DNA from: UBA9214 sp964443845
Lineage (GTDB): Bacteria; Pseudomonadota; Gammaproteobacteria; UBA9214
Length of the DNA stretch: 64,000 bases
Direction of reading: 5' to 3'
Assembly: GCA_964443845.1 (NCBI GenBank)
Contig: CAYUFA010000003.1
Span: forward strand, 25,454-89,453
Both the position numbers and the translations under genes were made by a program. The notes below the pieces were generated by a model that was not told the origin of the DNA, ran no database searches, and saw only the letters and a program-made list of their open reading frames with translations. Positions 56,851-64,000 of the stretch are shown here, one piece after another. How positions within the stretch are numbered: the first letter of the stretch is position 1; every line of letters starts with the position of its first letter.

Positions 56851-58071
56851 ATGCGTCGCGTTGTCATTACCGGCATCGGTATCGTTTCCAGTCTCGGCAA
56901 CAACAAGCAGGAAGTCACCGACTCCCTGCGTACGGGCCGTTCCGGAATCGAGTACATCGATGAATACCGCGAACTGGGCTTCCGCAGCCAGATCGGCGGC
57001 ACCGTGCATATCGACACGGAGGCACTCATCGACCGCAAGCTGCGCCGTTTCATGGGCAACAGCGCGGCCTACAACTACATCGCCATGCAGGAAGCCGTCG
57101 AGGATTCCGGGCTGCCTGAAAACATGGTCTCCAACGAGCGCACCGGCCTGATTGCCGGGTCGGGCGGGGCCTCCACGGAAAATGTCGCGCTGGCCATCGA
57201 CACGCTGCGCGAGAAAGGTATCCGCCGCGTGGGTCCGTACATGGTGCCGCGTACCATGTCCAGCACCAATTCCGCCTGCCTGGCCACCCCGTTCCGGATC
57301 CATGGCGTGAACTACTCGATCAGCTCGGCGTGCTCCACCAGCGCGCACTGCATCGGCAACGGCTACGAGCTGATCCAGTTCGACAAACAGGACATCGTGT
57401 TCGCCGGTGGTGGCGAGGAGTTGCACTGGACCCTGACGCTGATGTTCGACGCCATGGGCGCGCTGTCATCCAGGTACAACGCCAGCCCGACTACGGCCTC
57501 GCGCGCGTACGACGCGAATCGTGACGGATTCGTCATCGCCGGCGGCGGCGGCATGGTGGTCCTCGAGGAACTGGAACACGCGCGTGCACGCGGTGCGAAG
57601 ATCTATGCCGAGCTGGTGGGCTACGGCGCCACCTCCGACGGCTATGACATGGTACAGCCCTCCGGCGAGGGCGCCGTGCGCTGCATGCGCCAGGCGCTTG
57701 CGACCGTTCGGGAACCGGTGGACTACATCAATGCACACGGCACCAGCACCCCGGTCGGCGACATGCGCGAGCTGGAAGCGATCCGTACCGTTTTCGGAGA
57801 CGACATCCCCAGGATCAACTCCACCAAGTCCCTGTCCGGTCACTCGCTGGGCGCCGCCGGGGTGCACGAGGCCATCTATTCACTGCTGATGATGCAGGAG
57901 GACTTCCTGTGCGCCTCGGCCAACATCACCGAGCTCGATCCGCTCGGTACCGGGTTTCCGATCATCCGCGAACGCATCGACCACGCCGGCACGCGCGTGA
58001 GCATCTCGAACAGTTTTGGCTTCGGCGGTACCAACGCAACCCTCGTGTTCCGGCGCTGGGAGGACCGCTGA
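56851..58071 (+). CDS. fabB: 3-oxoacyl-ACP synthase I
   Basis: A 406-residue condensing enzyme that elongates unsaturated acyl-ACP. The catalytic Cys is in SISSACSTSAHC, and the two His are in INAHGTSTPVGD and KSLSGHSLGAAG. The C terminus SNSFGFGGTNATLVFRR is typical. The gene follows fabA in the usual order. It ends 19 bases before the convergent double thioredoxin gene. Confidence 0.97.
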   Translation: MRRVVITGIGIVSSLGNNKQEVTDSLRTGRSGIEYIDEYRELGFRSQIGGTVHIDTEALIDRKLRRFMGNSAAYNYIAMQEAVEDSGLPENMVSNERTGLIAGSGGASTENVALAIDTLREKGIRRVGPYMVPRTMSSTNSACLATPFRIHGVNYSISSACSTSAHCIGNGYELIQFDKQDIVFAGGGEELHWTLTLMFDAMGALSSRYNASPTTASRAYDANRDGFVIAGGGGMVVLEELEHARARGAKIYAELVGYGATSDGYDMVQPSGEGAVRCMRQALATVREPVDYINAHGTSTPVGDMRELEAIRTVFGDDIPRINSTKSLSGHSLGAAGVHEAIYSLLMMQEDFLCASANITELDPLGTGFPIIRERIDHAGTRVSISNSFGFGGTNATLVFRRWEDR

Positions 58072-58090
58072 TCCGGCACGACCCGGGCGG

Positions 58091-59134
58091 CTAGCGGAAT
58101 TCCAGGGGATTGCGGCTCTCGCGCCAGCGCTGGAAGGTTTCATTGTCGAGGTAGCCGCCCTCGAGGATGTAGTCCAGCACGTTGCGCAGGCGATAGAACT
58201 GCACCACCGAGTCCACCCGGATGATCTCCTTGCCCCGGTTATCGAAGAATATCAGCGTCGGGGTATAGAACAGTCCGAGTTGCTCCGCCCAGTCGTGCGC
58301 CGTGGTGTGTTCCCCGGACGGCGTGACGACCGGGGTCTTACCCCAGAATGACAGCTGCACCACCTCCATCTCCTCCAGGCGACGGCGGATCCCCTTGTCC
58401 TGCAGGGGCCCGGTATGCAGCACGTCACAGGCATGGCAGTTACCCTGCTCGAACACCACCACCAGCGGTCGCTCCCCGGGCCGGTGGCTGCGGTCCAGCA
58501 TATAGGGCCCCGGCATGAAAAAATCCTCCTCGATCAGGTCGCCCGGCTCGAACACCAGCGGCACGTCCGCGCGCGCAAGCCATTCGCGGAAGGTTTCGTC
58601 CCGGTAGTGCCCGTCCGCCACGTATTCCAGTGCCGCCCGGAAGCGGTACGGGGGATAGTAGCCGCGCAGCCGCAGTGCCTCCTTGCCATCCGGGGCGTAG
58701 AACACGACCGAGGGCGTGAAGTTGGTCTTTTCCCGGGTGGCATACTGCGACTCGTTCAGCGTCACCCCCTGCAGGTCCGTGACGTCCTTGCTGCCGTGGA
58801 TATCGATCCCGATGACATCGAAGCGCTCGATCATGTAGCGCCGGATATCCTCCCGGGCCAGGTCCTTTTCCAGGAACTGCCGGCAATAGGCACAGTATTT
58901 CTGGCCGAAATACACGACCAGCCCGGACTTGTGTTCCTTGCGCACCTCCGCCAGGTCATCCCGCAGGTCGAGGAAACTCAGCTTGAACCAGTCGGGAAAG
59001 GACAGCGGCTCCTGGAGCGGCTGGTCGTCGAACTCGGGAAAATCCTCGCCCGCGTGCACCGGCAACAGGGCGGCGATCAACACCCCGGCGAGCACCCCGA
59101 GCAGGGCCCTGGTAATGCGCCGGTATCCCCGCAT
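58091..59134 (-). CDS. Exported protein with two thioredoxin-fold domains (SoxW-like)
   Basis: A 347-residue periplasmic protein. Residues 1-28 are a signal peptide ending PVHA. Domain 1 (about 50-185) has VVYFGQKYCAYCRQFLEKDL with CAYC and cis-Pro in NFTPSVVFY. Domain 2 (about 205-340) has VVFEQGNCHACDVLHTGPL with CHAC and YTPTLIFF. SoxW-type thioredoxins of the sulfur-oxidising system have a single such domain; here two in tandem suggest an internal thiol relay or two substrates. It starts 22 bases after the queD coding start region upstream on the same strand. No other sox genes are in the window. Confidence 0.85.
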   Translation of the reverse strand: MRGYRRITRALLGVLAGVLIAALLPVHAGEDFPEFDDQPLQEPLSFPDWFKLSFLDLRDDLAEVRKEHKSGLVVYFGQKYCAYCRQFLEKDLAREDIRRYMIERFDVIGIDIHGSKDVTDLQGVTLNESQYATREKTNFTPSVVFYAPDGKEALRLRGYYPPYRFRAALEYVADGHYRDETFREWLARADVPLVFEPGDLIEEDFFMPGPYMLDRSHRPGERPLVVVFEQGNCHACDVLHTGPLQDKGIRRRLEEMEVVQLSFWGKTPVVTPSGEHTTAHDWAEQLGLFYTPTLIFFDNRGKEIIRVDSVVQFYRLRNVLDYILEGGYLDNETFQRWRESRNPLEFR

Positions 59135-59146
59135 CCCGTCCCTCCG

Positions 59147-59557
59147 TCAGCCGCCGGCCGGCCGATAACTGGCGTGACTGGTTTCCGTCTCCCAGAGGGC
59201 AACCTCGACCACGGGATAGCCCTGTCCTGCCACGTACTCGAAGATCATGCGTGCGATCACCTCGGCCGTCGGATTCTCGTCCGTGATATACACGCGCTCA
59301 CCCGCATCCTGCAACAGCGGCAGCAACGGGTCCTCCCGGTGCAGCAACAGGGTATGATCGATCTCGCGGTCCAGCCAGTCCCACACCAGGCGCTTCACTC
59401 CGCTGAAATCCTCCACCATGCCGCGCTCGTCGAGCTGCGGACTCTCGAGCGTGATCACGGCGCGCGCGTTGTGCCCGTGCAGGTGCCGGCACTTGCCCTG
59501 GTAGTTCAGCAGGCGATGGCCGTAACAGAAGGCCACGGATTTCGAGACTCGGTACAT
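59147..59557 (-). CDS. queD: 6-carboxytetrahydropterin synthase (QueD/PTPS family)
   Basis: A 136-residue enzyme of queuosine synthesis that converts dihydroneopterin triphosphate. Zinc ligands are His in CYGHRLLNY and HLHGHN; catalytic Cys is in GKCRHLHGHN; DFSGVKRLVWDWLDREIDHTLLL and the Glu in VALWETETSHASY are typical. The start at 59555-59557 gives MYRVSKSVAF; an in-frame upstream start would add 21 residues. It is preceded by a striking inverted repeat. The tandem thioredoxin gene lies downstream, 12 bases after its stop. Confidence 0.93.
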   Translation of the reverse strand: MYRVSKSVAFCYGHRLLNYQGKCRHLHGHNARAVITLESPQLDERGMVEDFSGVKRLVWDWLDREIDHTLLLHREDPLLPLLQDAGERVYITDENPTAEVIARMIFEYVAGQGYPVVEVALWETETSHASYRPAGG

Positions 59558-59590
59558 GCAGGTTCCGCGACAGTGGGTTGGTTCATTTTG

Positions 59591-59620
59591 TTTATAAAGC
59601 ACTTGCGCTTGCGACGCCAA
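59591..59620 (-). promoter_or_regulatory. queD promoter
   Basis: Minus-strand TATAAA (59591-59596) and TTGGCG (59615-59620) with an 18-base spacer. The -35 lies inside the left arm of the 16-bp inverted repeat at 59612-59651, so a protein bound there would block the promoter. Confidence 0.6.
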
Positions 59621-59651
59621 CCGGGACGCAGCACGGTCCCGGTTGGCGTCG
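59612..59651. repeat. 16-bp perfect inverted repeat ahead of queD
   Basis: CGACGCCAACCGGGAC (59612-59627) and GTCCCGGTTGGCGTCG (59636-59651) are perfectly complementary around an eight-base centre. No T-run follows on either strand, so it is not an intrinsic terminator. It lies between the divergent queD and Sel1-repeat genes. Confidence 0.85.
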
Positions 59652-59682
59652 GGAACATTGTATGAACCCTACCCCACCGTGG

Positions 59683-59727
59683 CTATACATATCATCGACA
59701 AAGTTATTAGAATGCTATACATGTATA
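59683..59727 (+). promoter_or_regulatory. Sel1-gene promoter with phased palindromic boxes
   Basis: CTATACAT occurs at 59683-59690 and 59715-59722, exactly 32 bases apart, or three helical turns. The second lies in the 12-bp perfect palindrome TATACATGTATA (59716-59727). TGCTATACA at 59713-59721 reads as an extended -10. The stretch is very AT-rich for this genome. A dimeric regulator could bind both boxes. Confidence 0.5.
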
Positions 59728-59755
59728 TGATTTCTGATGTTTTGGCAGGACATTG

Positions 59756-60136
59756 ATGGCGCGCATGCCGACCTGGACCATCCTGGGTGGCGGATACCAG
59801 TCCTATCTCAAGGGTGATTACCGGGCGGCATACGAAGAGTGGTTGCCGCTCGCCGAACTGGGTGACGTCGAGGCCCAGTACAACCTCGGTGTGATGTTCG
59901 ACGAGGGCGCCGGCGTGGAGCAGGACCTCTCCGCCGCCGCCACCTGGTTCCGCAAGGCAGCCGAACAGGGGTTCGTCGACGCCCAGACGAACCTGGGCAT
60001 CATGTACTACCATGGGCAGGGGGTCAGACGTGACGTCGCCGAGGCAGCACACTGGTTCCACATGGCGGCATCCCAGGGCGACGAGGAGTCTGCCGGCTAC
60101 CTGCTGCGCCTGGCGGCCGATGCGGAACTCTCCTGA
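59756..60136 (+). CDS. Sel1-repeat protein
   Basis: A 126-residue protein made mostly of three Sel1-type repeats, 36-residue helix pairs: YRAAYEEWLPLAELGDVEAQYNLGVMFDEG, LSAAATWFRKAAEQGFVDAQTNLGIMYYHG and VAEAAHWFHMAASQGDEESAGYLL. Such repeats bind partner proteins. There is no signal peptide, so it is probably cytosolic. The ATG at 59756 has GGCAGGA ahead; a TTG three bases earlier is possible. It is probably in the same transcript as nadA, 101 bases downstream. Confidence 0.85.
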   Translation: MARMPTWTILGGGYQSYLKGDYRAAYEEWLPLAELGDVEAQYNLGVMFDEGAGVEQDLSAAATWFRKAAEQGFVDAQTNLGIMYYHGQGVRRDVAEAAHWFHMAASQGDEESAGYLLRLAADAELS

Positions 60137-60237
60137 CGCCGGCAACCGCGGCCGGCCGGCCACTCCTGCCACTGCCAGCCGCCGGCAGCTCGCGAAACGA
60201 ACCACCACCGGGTCCAGCCCGTCGCACACCACCGCTC

Positions 60238-61296
60238 ATGACTGAAGCCACACCACCCGAAGTTCCGACCGTCATTCCCGACCCGGGCATGCCGCTGCCC
60301 GGCAGCGTACCACGGCCCGCTTACGCCCCCGGCGAGCGCGTGGCCCTGATCGAGGAGATCAGGGACCTGCTGCGCACAAAGGACGCGGTACTGGTCGCCC
60401 ATTACTACACCGACGAAGACCTGCAGATGATCGCCGACAGCACCGGCGGCACCGTGTCCGACTCGCTCGAGATGGCCCGTTTCGGCAACCGCCACCCGGC
60501 CGCTACGCTGGTGGTGGCCGGGGTACGCTTCATGGGCGAAACGGCCAAGATCCTGAACCCGGAAAAACGGGTGCTGATGCCGACCCTGCAGGCCGAGTGC
60601 TCGCTCGATCTCGAGTGCCCGCCCGATCGATTCATTCCCTTCTGCGACGCGCACCCCGAGCGCACCGTGGTGGTGTATGCCAATACCTGTGCCGAGGTGA
60701 AGGCACGGGCGGACTGGGTGGTCACCTCGAGCATCGCCGTCGACGTGGTGCAGCACCTGCATGCGCAGGGCAGGAAGATCCTCTGGGCACCGGACCGCTT
60801 TCTGGGCGATTATGTGCAGCGCGTATCCGGCGCGGACATGCTGCTGTGGCAGGGGAGCTGCATCGTGCACGAGCGCTTCAAGGCCGCCGCCCTGCAGAAC
60901 CTCGCCCGCCAGTACCCGGATGCGGCCATCCTGGTGCACCCGGAATCACCGCAGAGCGTGATCGCCATGGCCGACGTGGTCGGCTCCACCACGCAGCTCA
61001 TCAAGGCGACCCAGCGCCTGCCCAACAAGCGTTTCATCGTCGCCACGGACAACGGGATCTTCTACAAGATGAAACAGGCGGCACCGGACAGGATCTTCAT
61101 GGAGGCGCCGTCCGCCGGTGAGGGCGCCACCTGCGAGAGCTGCGCCCACTGCCCCTGGATGGCCATGAACCAACTGCGCAACCTGGCGGAGGTGCTGCGT
61201 ACCGGCAGCAACGAGATCCATGTCGACCCCGAGGTCGGCCGGCGTGCGCTGCGGGCGACCCAGCGCATGATCGATTTCGCAGCCGCCAGAAAGTAA
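60238..61296 (+). CDS. nadA: Quinolinate synthase
   Basis: A 352-residue [4Fe-4S] enzyme that condenses iminoaspartate and dihydroxyacetone phosphate to quinolinate, the substrate of NadC. Cluster Cys are in LMPTLQAECSLDL, ANTCAEVKA and GEGATCESCAHCPWMAMN. VAHYYTDEDLQMIAD at the N terminus and TDNGIFYKMKQAAPDR are also typical. nadC is 43 kb away and nadB is not in the window. The ATG at 60238 is used; a 45-residue N-terminal stretch precedes the conserved core. Confidence 0.97.
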   Translation: MTEATPPEVPTVIPDPGMPLPGSVPRPAYAPGERVALIEEIRDLLRTKDAVLVAHYYTDEDLQMIADSTGGTVSDSLEMARFGNRHPAATLVVAGVRFMGETAKILNPEKRVLMPTLQAECSLDLECPPDRFIPFCDAHPERTVVVYANTCAEVKARADWVVTSSIAVDVVQHLHAQGRKILWAPDRFLGDYVQRVSGADMLLWQGSCIVHERFKAAALQNLARQYPDAAILVHPESPQSVIAMADVVGSTTQLIKATQRLPNKRFIVATDNGIFYKMKQAAPDRIFMEAPSAGEGATCESCAHCPWMAMNQLRNLAEVLRTGSNEIHVDPEVGRRALRATQRMIDFAAARK

Positions 61297-61321
61297 TTTG
61301 CCCGGATTCCGGCACAGCACC

Positions 61322-62338
61322 GTGCAGCACCGCTTCCCCGCCCTGCTACTGGCCCTGGCCGTACTGTGCGCGGCAGGCAGTGCGTCTGCCACCGGGCAGA
61401 CGGGCATCGGGCCGGATACGCTCGCCGTCGTCATCAACGACCGGGACCCGCTGAGCCGGCGCAGCGGGGACTACTACGCGAAGCAGCGGCACATCCCGGT
61501 ACGCAACCGCATCCATATTGCCTTCCAGCCCGTCGACCGGATGGATCCGGATGTGTTCCGCTCCCTCAAGGCACAGGTCGACGCGGCCACGCCGCCCGAC
61601 GTCCAGGCCTATGCCCTGGCCTGGACCCGGCCTTTCCGGGTCGGCTGCATGTCGGTCACCACGGCCTTTGCCGCCGGCTTCAGCGCGGATTTCTGTGCCG
61701 CCACCTGCAAGCCGACGCGCGCCAGTCCCTATTTCGACAGCGCCAGCCGCCAGCCGTACACGGACTTCGGCTGGCGCCCGGCGATGCTGCTGGCCGGCCG
61801 GACCTTCGAGGACGTCAAGGCCCTGATCGAGCGCGGCGTTGCCGCGGATCACACCCACCCGGCCGGCACCGGCTACCTGGTCAGCACCAGTGACCGGAAC
61901 CGCAATGTGCGGGCACGGTTTTATCCCGGCATACTGCTGTTGCAGGGGGATCGTTTCCGGTTCCGGATCATCCACAGCAACCTCCTCGAATACCGGGATG
62001 ACATCTTCTTCTACTTCACGGGAATCAAGCGCGTGGAGGGTCTGGCCACGGATACCTTCCTGCCCGGTGCGATTGCCGACCACCTGACTTCCAGCGGCGG
62101 CCAGCTGACCGGCAGCGCACAGATGAGCAGCCTGCGCTGGCTCGAGGCCGGCGCGACCGGCAGCTACGGGACCGTCACCGAACCATGCAATTTCGTCGCC
62201 AAGTTCCCGCGTCCGAACATCGTGGTCGAGCGTTACCTGGACGGAGAGACCCTGCTGGAATCCTACTGGAAAAGCGTGGCCTGGCCGGGACAGGGCGTGT
62301 TCATCGGTGAACCGCTGGCGCGTCCGTTCGCGCCGTAA
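61322..62338 (+). CDS. TIGR03790-type exported protein
   Basis: A protein of about 338 residues. The GTG at 61322 gives MQHRFPALLLALAVLCAAGS with a good signal peptide; a TTG at 61298 would add eight residues. The blocks VVINDRDPLSRRSGDYYAKQRHIPVRN and FYFTGIKRVEGLATDTFLPGAIADHLTSSGGQL resemble a family known as TIGR03790, of unknown function, as I recall it. Cys in GCMS, FCAATC and PCNF may form disulfides. It lies two bases after nadA at the earliest start, so the two are cotranscribed. Confidence 0.7.
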   Translation: MQHRFPALLLALAVLCAAGSASATGQTGIGPDTLAVVINDRDPLSRRSGDYYAKQRHIPVRNRIHIAFQPVDRMDPDVFRSLKAQVDAATPPDVQAYALAWTRPFRVGCMSVTTAFAAGFSADFCAATCKPTRASPYFDSASRQPYTDFGWRPAMLLAGRTFEDVKALIERGVAADHTHPAGTGYLVSTSDRNRNVRARFYPGILLLQGDRFRFRIIHSNLLEYRDDIFFYFTGIKRVEGLATDTFLPGAIADHLTSSGGQLTGSAQMSSLRWLEAGATGSYGTVTEPCNFVAKFPRPNIVVERYLDGETLLESYWKSVAWPGQGVFIGEPLARPFAP

Positions 62339-62436
62339 CCCGCGACCTGTACCACGGTACGATGTACGGAAATGGCGCAGGCCTCTACGCTGTATGCAGG
62401 AGTAATAGAACACCTGACAACTGCAATGACCGTACC

Positions 62437-62793
62437 ATGCGCAACCAACCTGCCAGCACCACCGGAAACCCGGACCTGCCCCGTGGCCCCGCTATCCGGC
62501 CCGGTGTTGCCCTGCTGATCTACCACATCGGGAAGGCACTGCTGGTGGAGGGGCGCGCGCTGCTGGCGATCGTCATCCTGGCGGCCATCGCCCTCCACCT
62601 CGTGGAGCTGGATAACAAAACCTTTGCGGTCCTGGCCGGTACCGGCCTCGTATTGCTGGCCCTGGTGCGCGGTTGTATCGACTGGCAGAAGGATCTCGCC
62701 GGCTACCAGCAGGCCCTGGCCCTGCAGCGTCACAGGACCGGCCTGGAAGACCTGATCGATCCGATGCAGCGCCTGGCCTCGCGGCACCAGTGA
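62437..62793 (+). CDS. Small membrane protein of unknown function
   Basis: A 118-residue protein with two membrane helices (about 26-60 and 63-80: ALLAIVILAAIALHLVEL, TFAVLAGTGLVLLALV) and a charged helical tail. I do not recognise it. The ATG at 62437 is the most likely start; the frame is open upstream to 62362. It lies between the TIGR03790-type gene and the flippase-like gene on the same strand. Confidence 0.55.
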   Translation: MRNQPASTTGNPDLPRGPAIRPGVALLIYHIGKALLVEGRALLAIVILAAIALHLVELDNKTFAVLAGTGLVLLALVRGCIDWQKDLAGYQQALALQRHRTGLEDLIDPMQRLASRHQ

Positions 62794-62881
62794 CCGGCTC
62801 CGCAGCGGACGGGCACCCGCTGTCTGCCGCGGGCGCACGAACGTCCTGACGGAAGCGTCAGCGAGGAGCGGCACGTTCGGT

Positions 62882-62887
62882 TAGAAT
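62882..62887 (+). promoter_or_regulatory. -10 box directly ahead of the flippase-like gene
   Basis: TAGAAT at 62882-62887, ending seven bases before the ATG at 62895. Transcription would start at about 62894, leaving almost no leader. No Shine-Dalgarno sequence is present in the preceding 20 bases, and no good -35 is seen. Confidence 0.45.
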
Positions 62888-62894
62888 CAGCGCA

Positions 62895-64000
62895 ATGAGC
62901 GCCGATCATACTCCGGACGTGGATCCACCATCACCCGAGGCAGGAACAGACTCCGCAGACCCGCCGGACACCGCGACACCCACCCGCCTGCACTGGTTGC
63001 GGCGCCTGCTGCCCGTGGCATTCCTGGTCACGGTCGGTGTACTGGCCACGCGCGAGTTGCACGCACTGGACCTCCACACCCTGCACCGGGTGCTGCAGGC
63101 GCTCACACTGCCCCGGCTGCTGACCGTCCAGCTGATCGCCTTCTGCGGCATCCTGGCCATGGGCCTGTACGACGGGTATGTCGCGCGGGTATTCGGGATT
63201 CCCCTGCCGCTGACGGTGCTGCTGCGCAATTCCTGGATTGCCAATGCCTTCAACAACCTGGTCGGCTTTTCCGGCCTGGCCGGCTCCGGGATCCGCATCC
63301 TGCTGCTGGGTGCCGACGGCATTGACCCGCGTCGCGCCACCACGTTTTCGGCACTGATCATGGCCTCCATCCCGGTCGGCCTGTCCGTGCTGGTCTGGTG
63401 CCTGTTGCCGTTCGGAGGCATGGGTTCCCTCCACCTGCCGGCCCCCGCCTGGATCCTGTGGCTGACCGTGCTGGCCTTTGCCGGCTATCTGCCCCTGTAC
63501 GTGCTGACCCTGCAGCGCGGCATGTTCACCCGGCTGTTCCGCGGCCTGACACCGCAGTCCGGCTCCGCGCTGTTCACGCTGGTGGTGATTTCCACGCTCG
63601 ACTGGATACTGGCGGCCACGGCGGCCTGGGCTGCCGTCCGCTTCTGTGGTGCGGCGATCCCCTGGACGCAGTTCACGAGCGGTTTCGTGCTGGCCTCCGC
63701 GCTGGGAATCCTGAGCCTGGTACCGGGCGGACTGGGTGTGTTCGACACCGCGCTGGTCGTCCTGCTGGCACCCTTTGTCCCCGGTACGGAAACCCTGGTA
63801 TCCGGGATCCTGGTGTACCGCCTGTGCTACTTCCTCGTGCCGTGGCTCATCGCCGTCTACCTCGGCGCAGACCGGCTGATGCTGCCGAAATACTGGCAGC
63901 ACACGGCCTTCGCACGCCAGTGGCGTGACAGCCCCCTGCCGAAACTGCTGCGGCTGCCACTGGATATCCTGGCCTCGCTGGGCGTGCGGGCGCTGGCCTA
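62895..64000 (+). CDS. Lysylphosphatidylglycerol synthase/flippase-type membrane protein, 3' end outside the window
   Basis: At least 368 residues, open to the right edge. A 30-residue Pro/Asp-rich cytosolic start is followed by at least eight membrane helices. The blocks FNNLVGFSGLAGSGIRILLL, LASALGILSLVPGGLGVFDTALVVLL and ILVYRLCYFLVPWLIAVYLGAD are typical of the N-terminal flippase domain of MprF and the related UPF0104 family. Whether the C-terminal lysyltransferase domain follows cannot be seen. The start codon has no Shine-Dalgarno but a -10 box immediately upstream. Confidence 0.8.
   Translation, partial: MSADHTPDVDPPSPEAGTDSADPPDTATPTRLHWLRRLLPVAFLVTVGVLATRELHALDLHTLHRVLQALTLPRLLTVQLIAFCGILAMGLYDGYVARVFGIPLPLTVLLRNSWIANAFNNLVGFSGLAGSGIRILLLGADGIDPRRATTFSALIMASIPVGLSVLVWCLLPFGGMGSLHLPAPAWILWLTVLAFAGYLPLYVLTLQRGMFTRLFRGLTPQSGSALFTLVVISTLDWILAATAAWAAVRFCGAAIPWTQFTSGFVLASALGILSLVPGGLGVFDTALVVLLAPFVPGTETLVSGILVYRLCYFLVPWLIAVYLGADRLMLPKYWQHTAFARQWRDSPLPKLLRLPLDILASLGVRALA

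Overview
The window is about 64 kb of GC-rich chromosome from a free-living gammaproteobacterium. Gene order supports this: the run thiO - minor pilins - ispH - slpA - lspA - ileS - ribF - murJ - rpsT - proB - obgE - rpmA - rplU - ispB matches, as I remember it, the Pseudomonas aeruginosa order. A secreted Gly/Tyr/Pro-repeat protein resembling sulfur globule envelope proteins, a SoxW-like double thioredoxin protein and a pyruvate dehydrogenase with a fused E2-E3 subunit point to a sulfur oxidiser of the Chromatiales/Ectothiorhodospiraceae type. That placement is inference. A run of 100 N at 18547-18646 shows this is a draft scaffold.

Layout. 1-5.5 kb (minus): argG (cut by the window edge) and pdhA-pdhB-pdhC/lpd. 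5.6-9.7 kb (plus): M17 aminopeptidase, pyrC, rnt and an unknown gene. 9.9-13.6 kb (minus): monothiol glutaredoxin, an asparagine-synthase-like amidotransferase and an orphan hydantoinase B. 13.8-18.0 kb (plus): a urate-oxidase-N-type membrane protein and argD-argF-FKBP-nadC. 18.3-19.5 kb: the sulfur-globule-like gene and a bacteriohemerythrin. 19.6-21.4 kb (minus): tRNA-Thr, a cysteine-free Fur-family regulator, thiO. 21.7-24.4 kb: pilV-pilW-pilX-pilE without pilY1, followed by an IS3-type scar. 24.7-37.4 kb: the conserved housekeeping block, then tRNA-Pro, mlaA, mazG. 39.4-44.5 kb: an HlyD/double-ATPase/two-permease exporter of the YbhGFSR type. 44.5-46.4 kb: rsd, and iscR-iscU behind a very structured leader. 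46.4-54 kb: small metabolic and envelope genes. 54-58 kb: a response regulator with a degenerate GGDEF domain, yajQ, fabA-fabB. 58-64 kb: double thioredoxin protein, queD, a Sel1-repeat protein, nadA, a TIGR03790-type exported protein and the start of a flippase-like membrane protein.

The most unusual part is the iscR-iscU region. IscR lacks all Fe-S ligands, yet its promoter carries a sequence resembling the site normally read by the cluster-bound form. The leader between promoter and start codon can form a 12-bp hairpin whose loop pairs over 10 bases with a segment just ahead of the ribosome-binding site, an H-type pseudoknot. No iscS, iscA, hscBA or fdx follows. Other non-coding signals of note are a 16-bp perfect inverted repeat over the queD promoter, phased palindromic boxes before the Sel1 gene, a tandem duplication that copies the rsd ribosome-binding site, and three small families of dispersed intergenic repeats. 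All calls come from reading the sequence; no database search was run.
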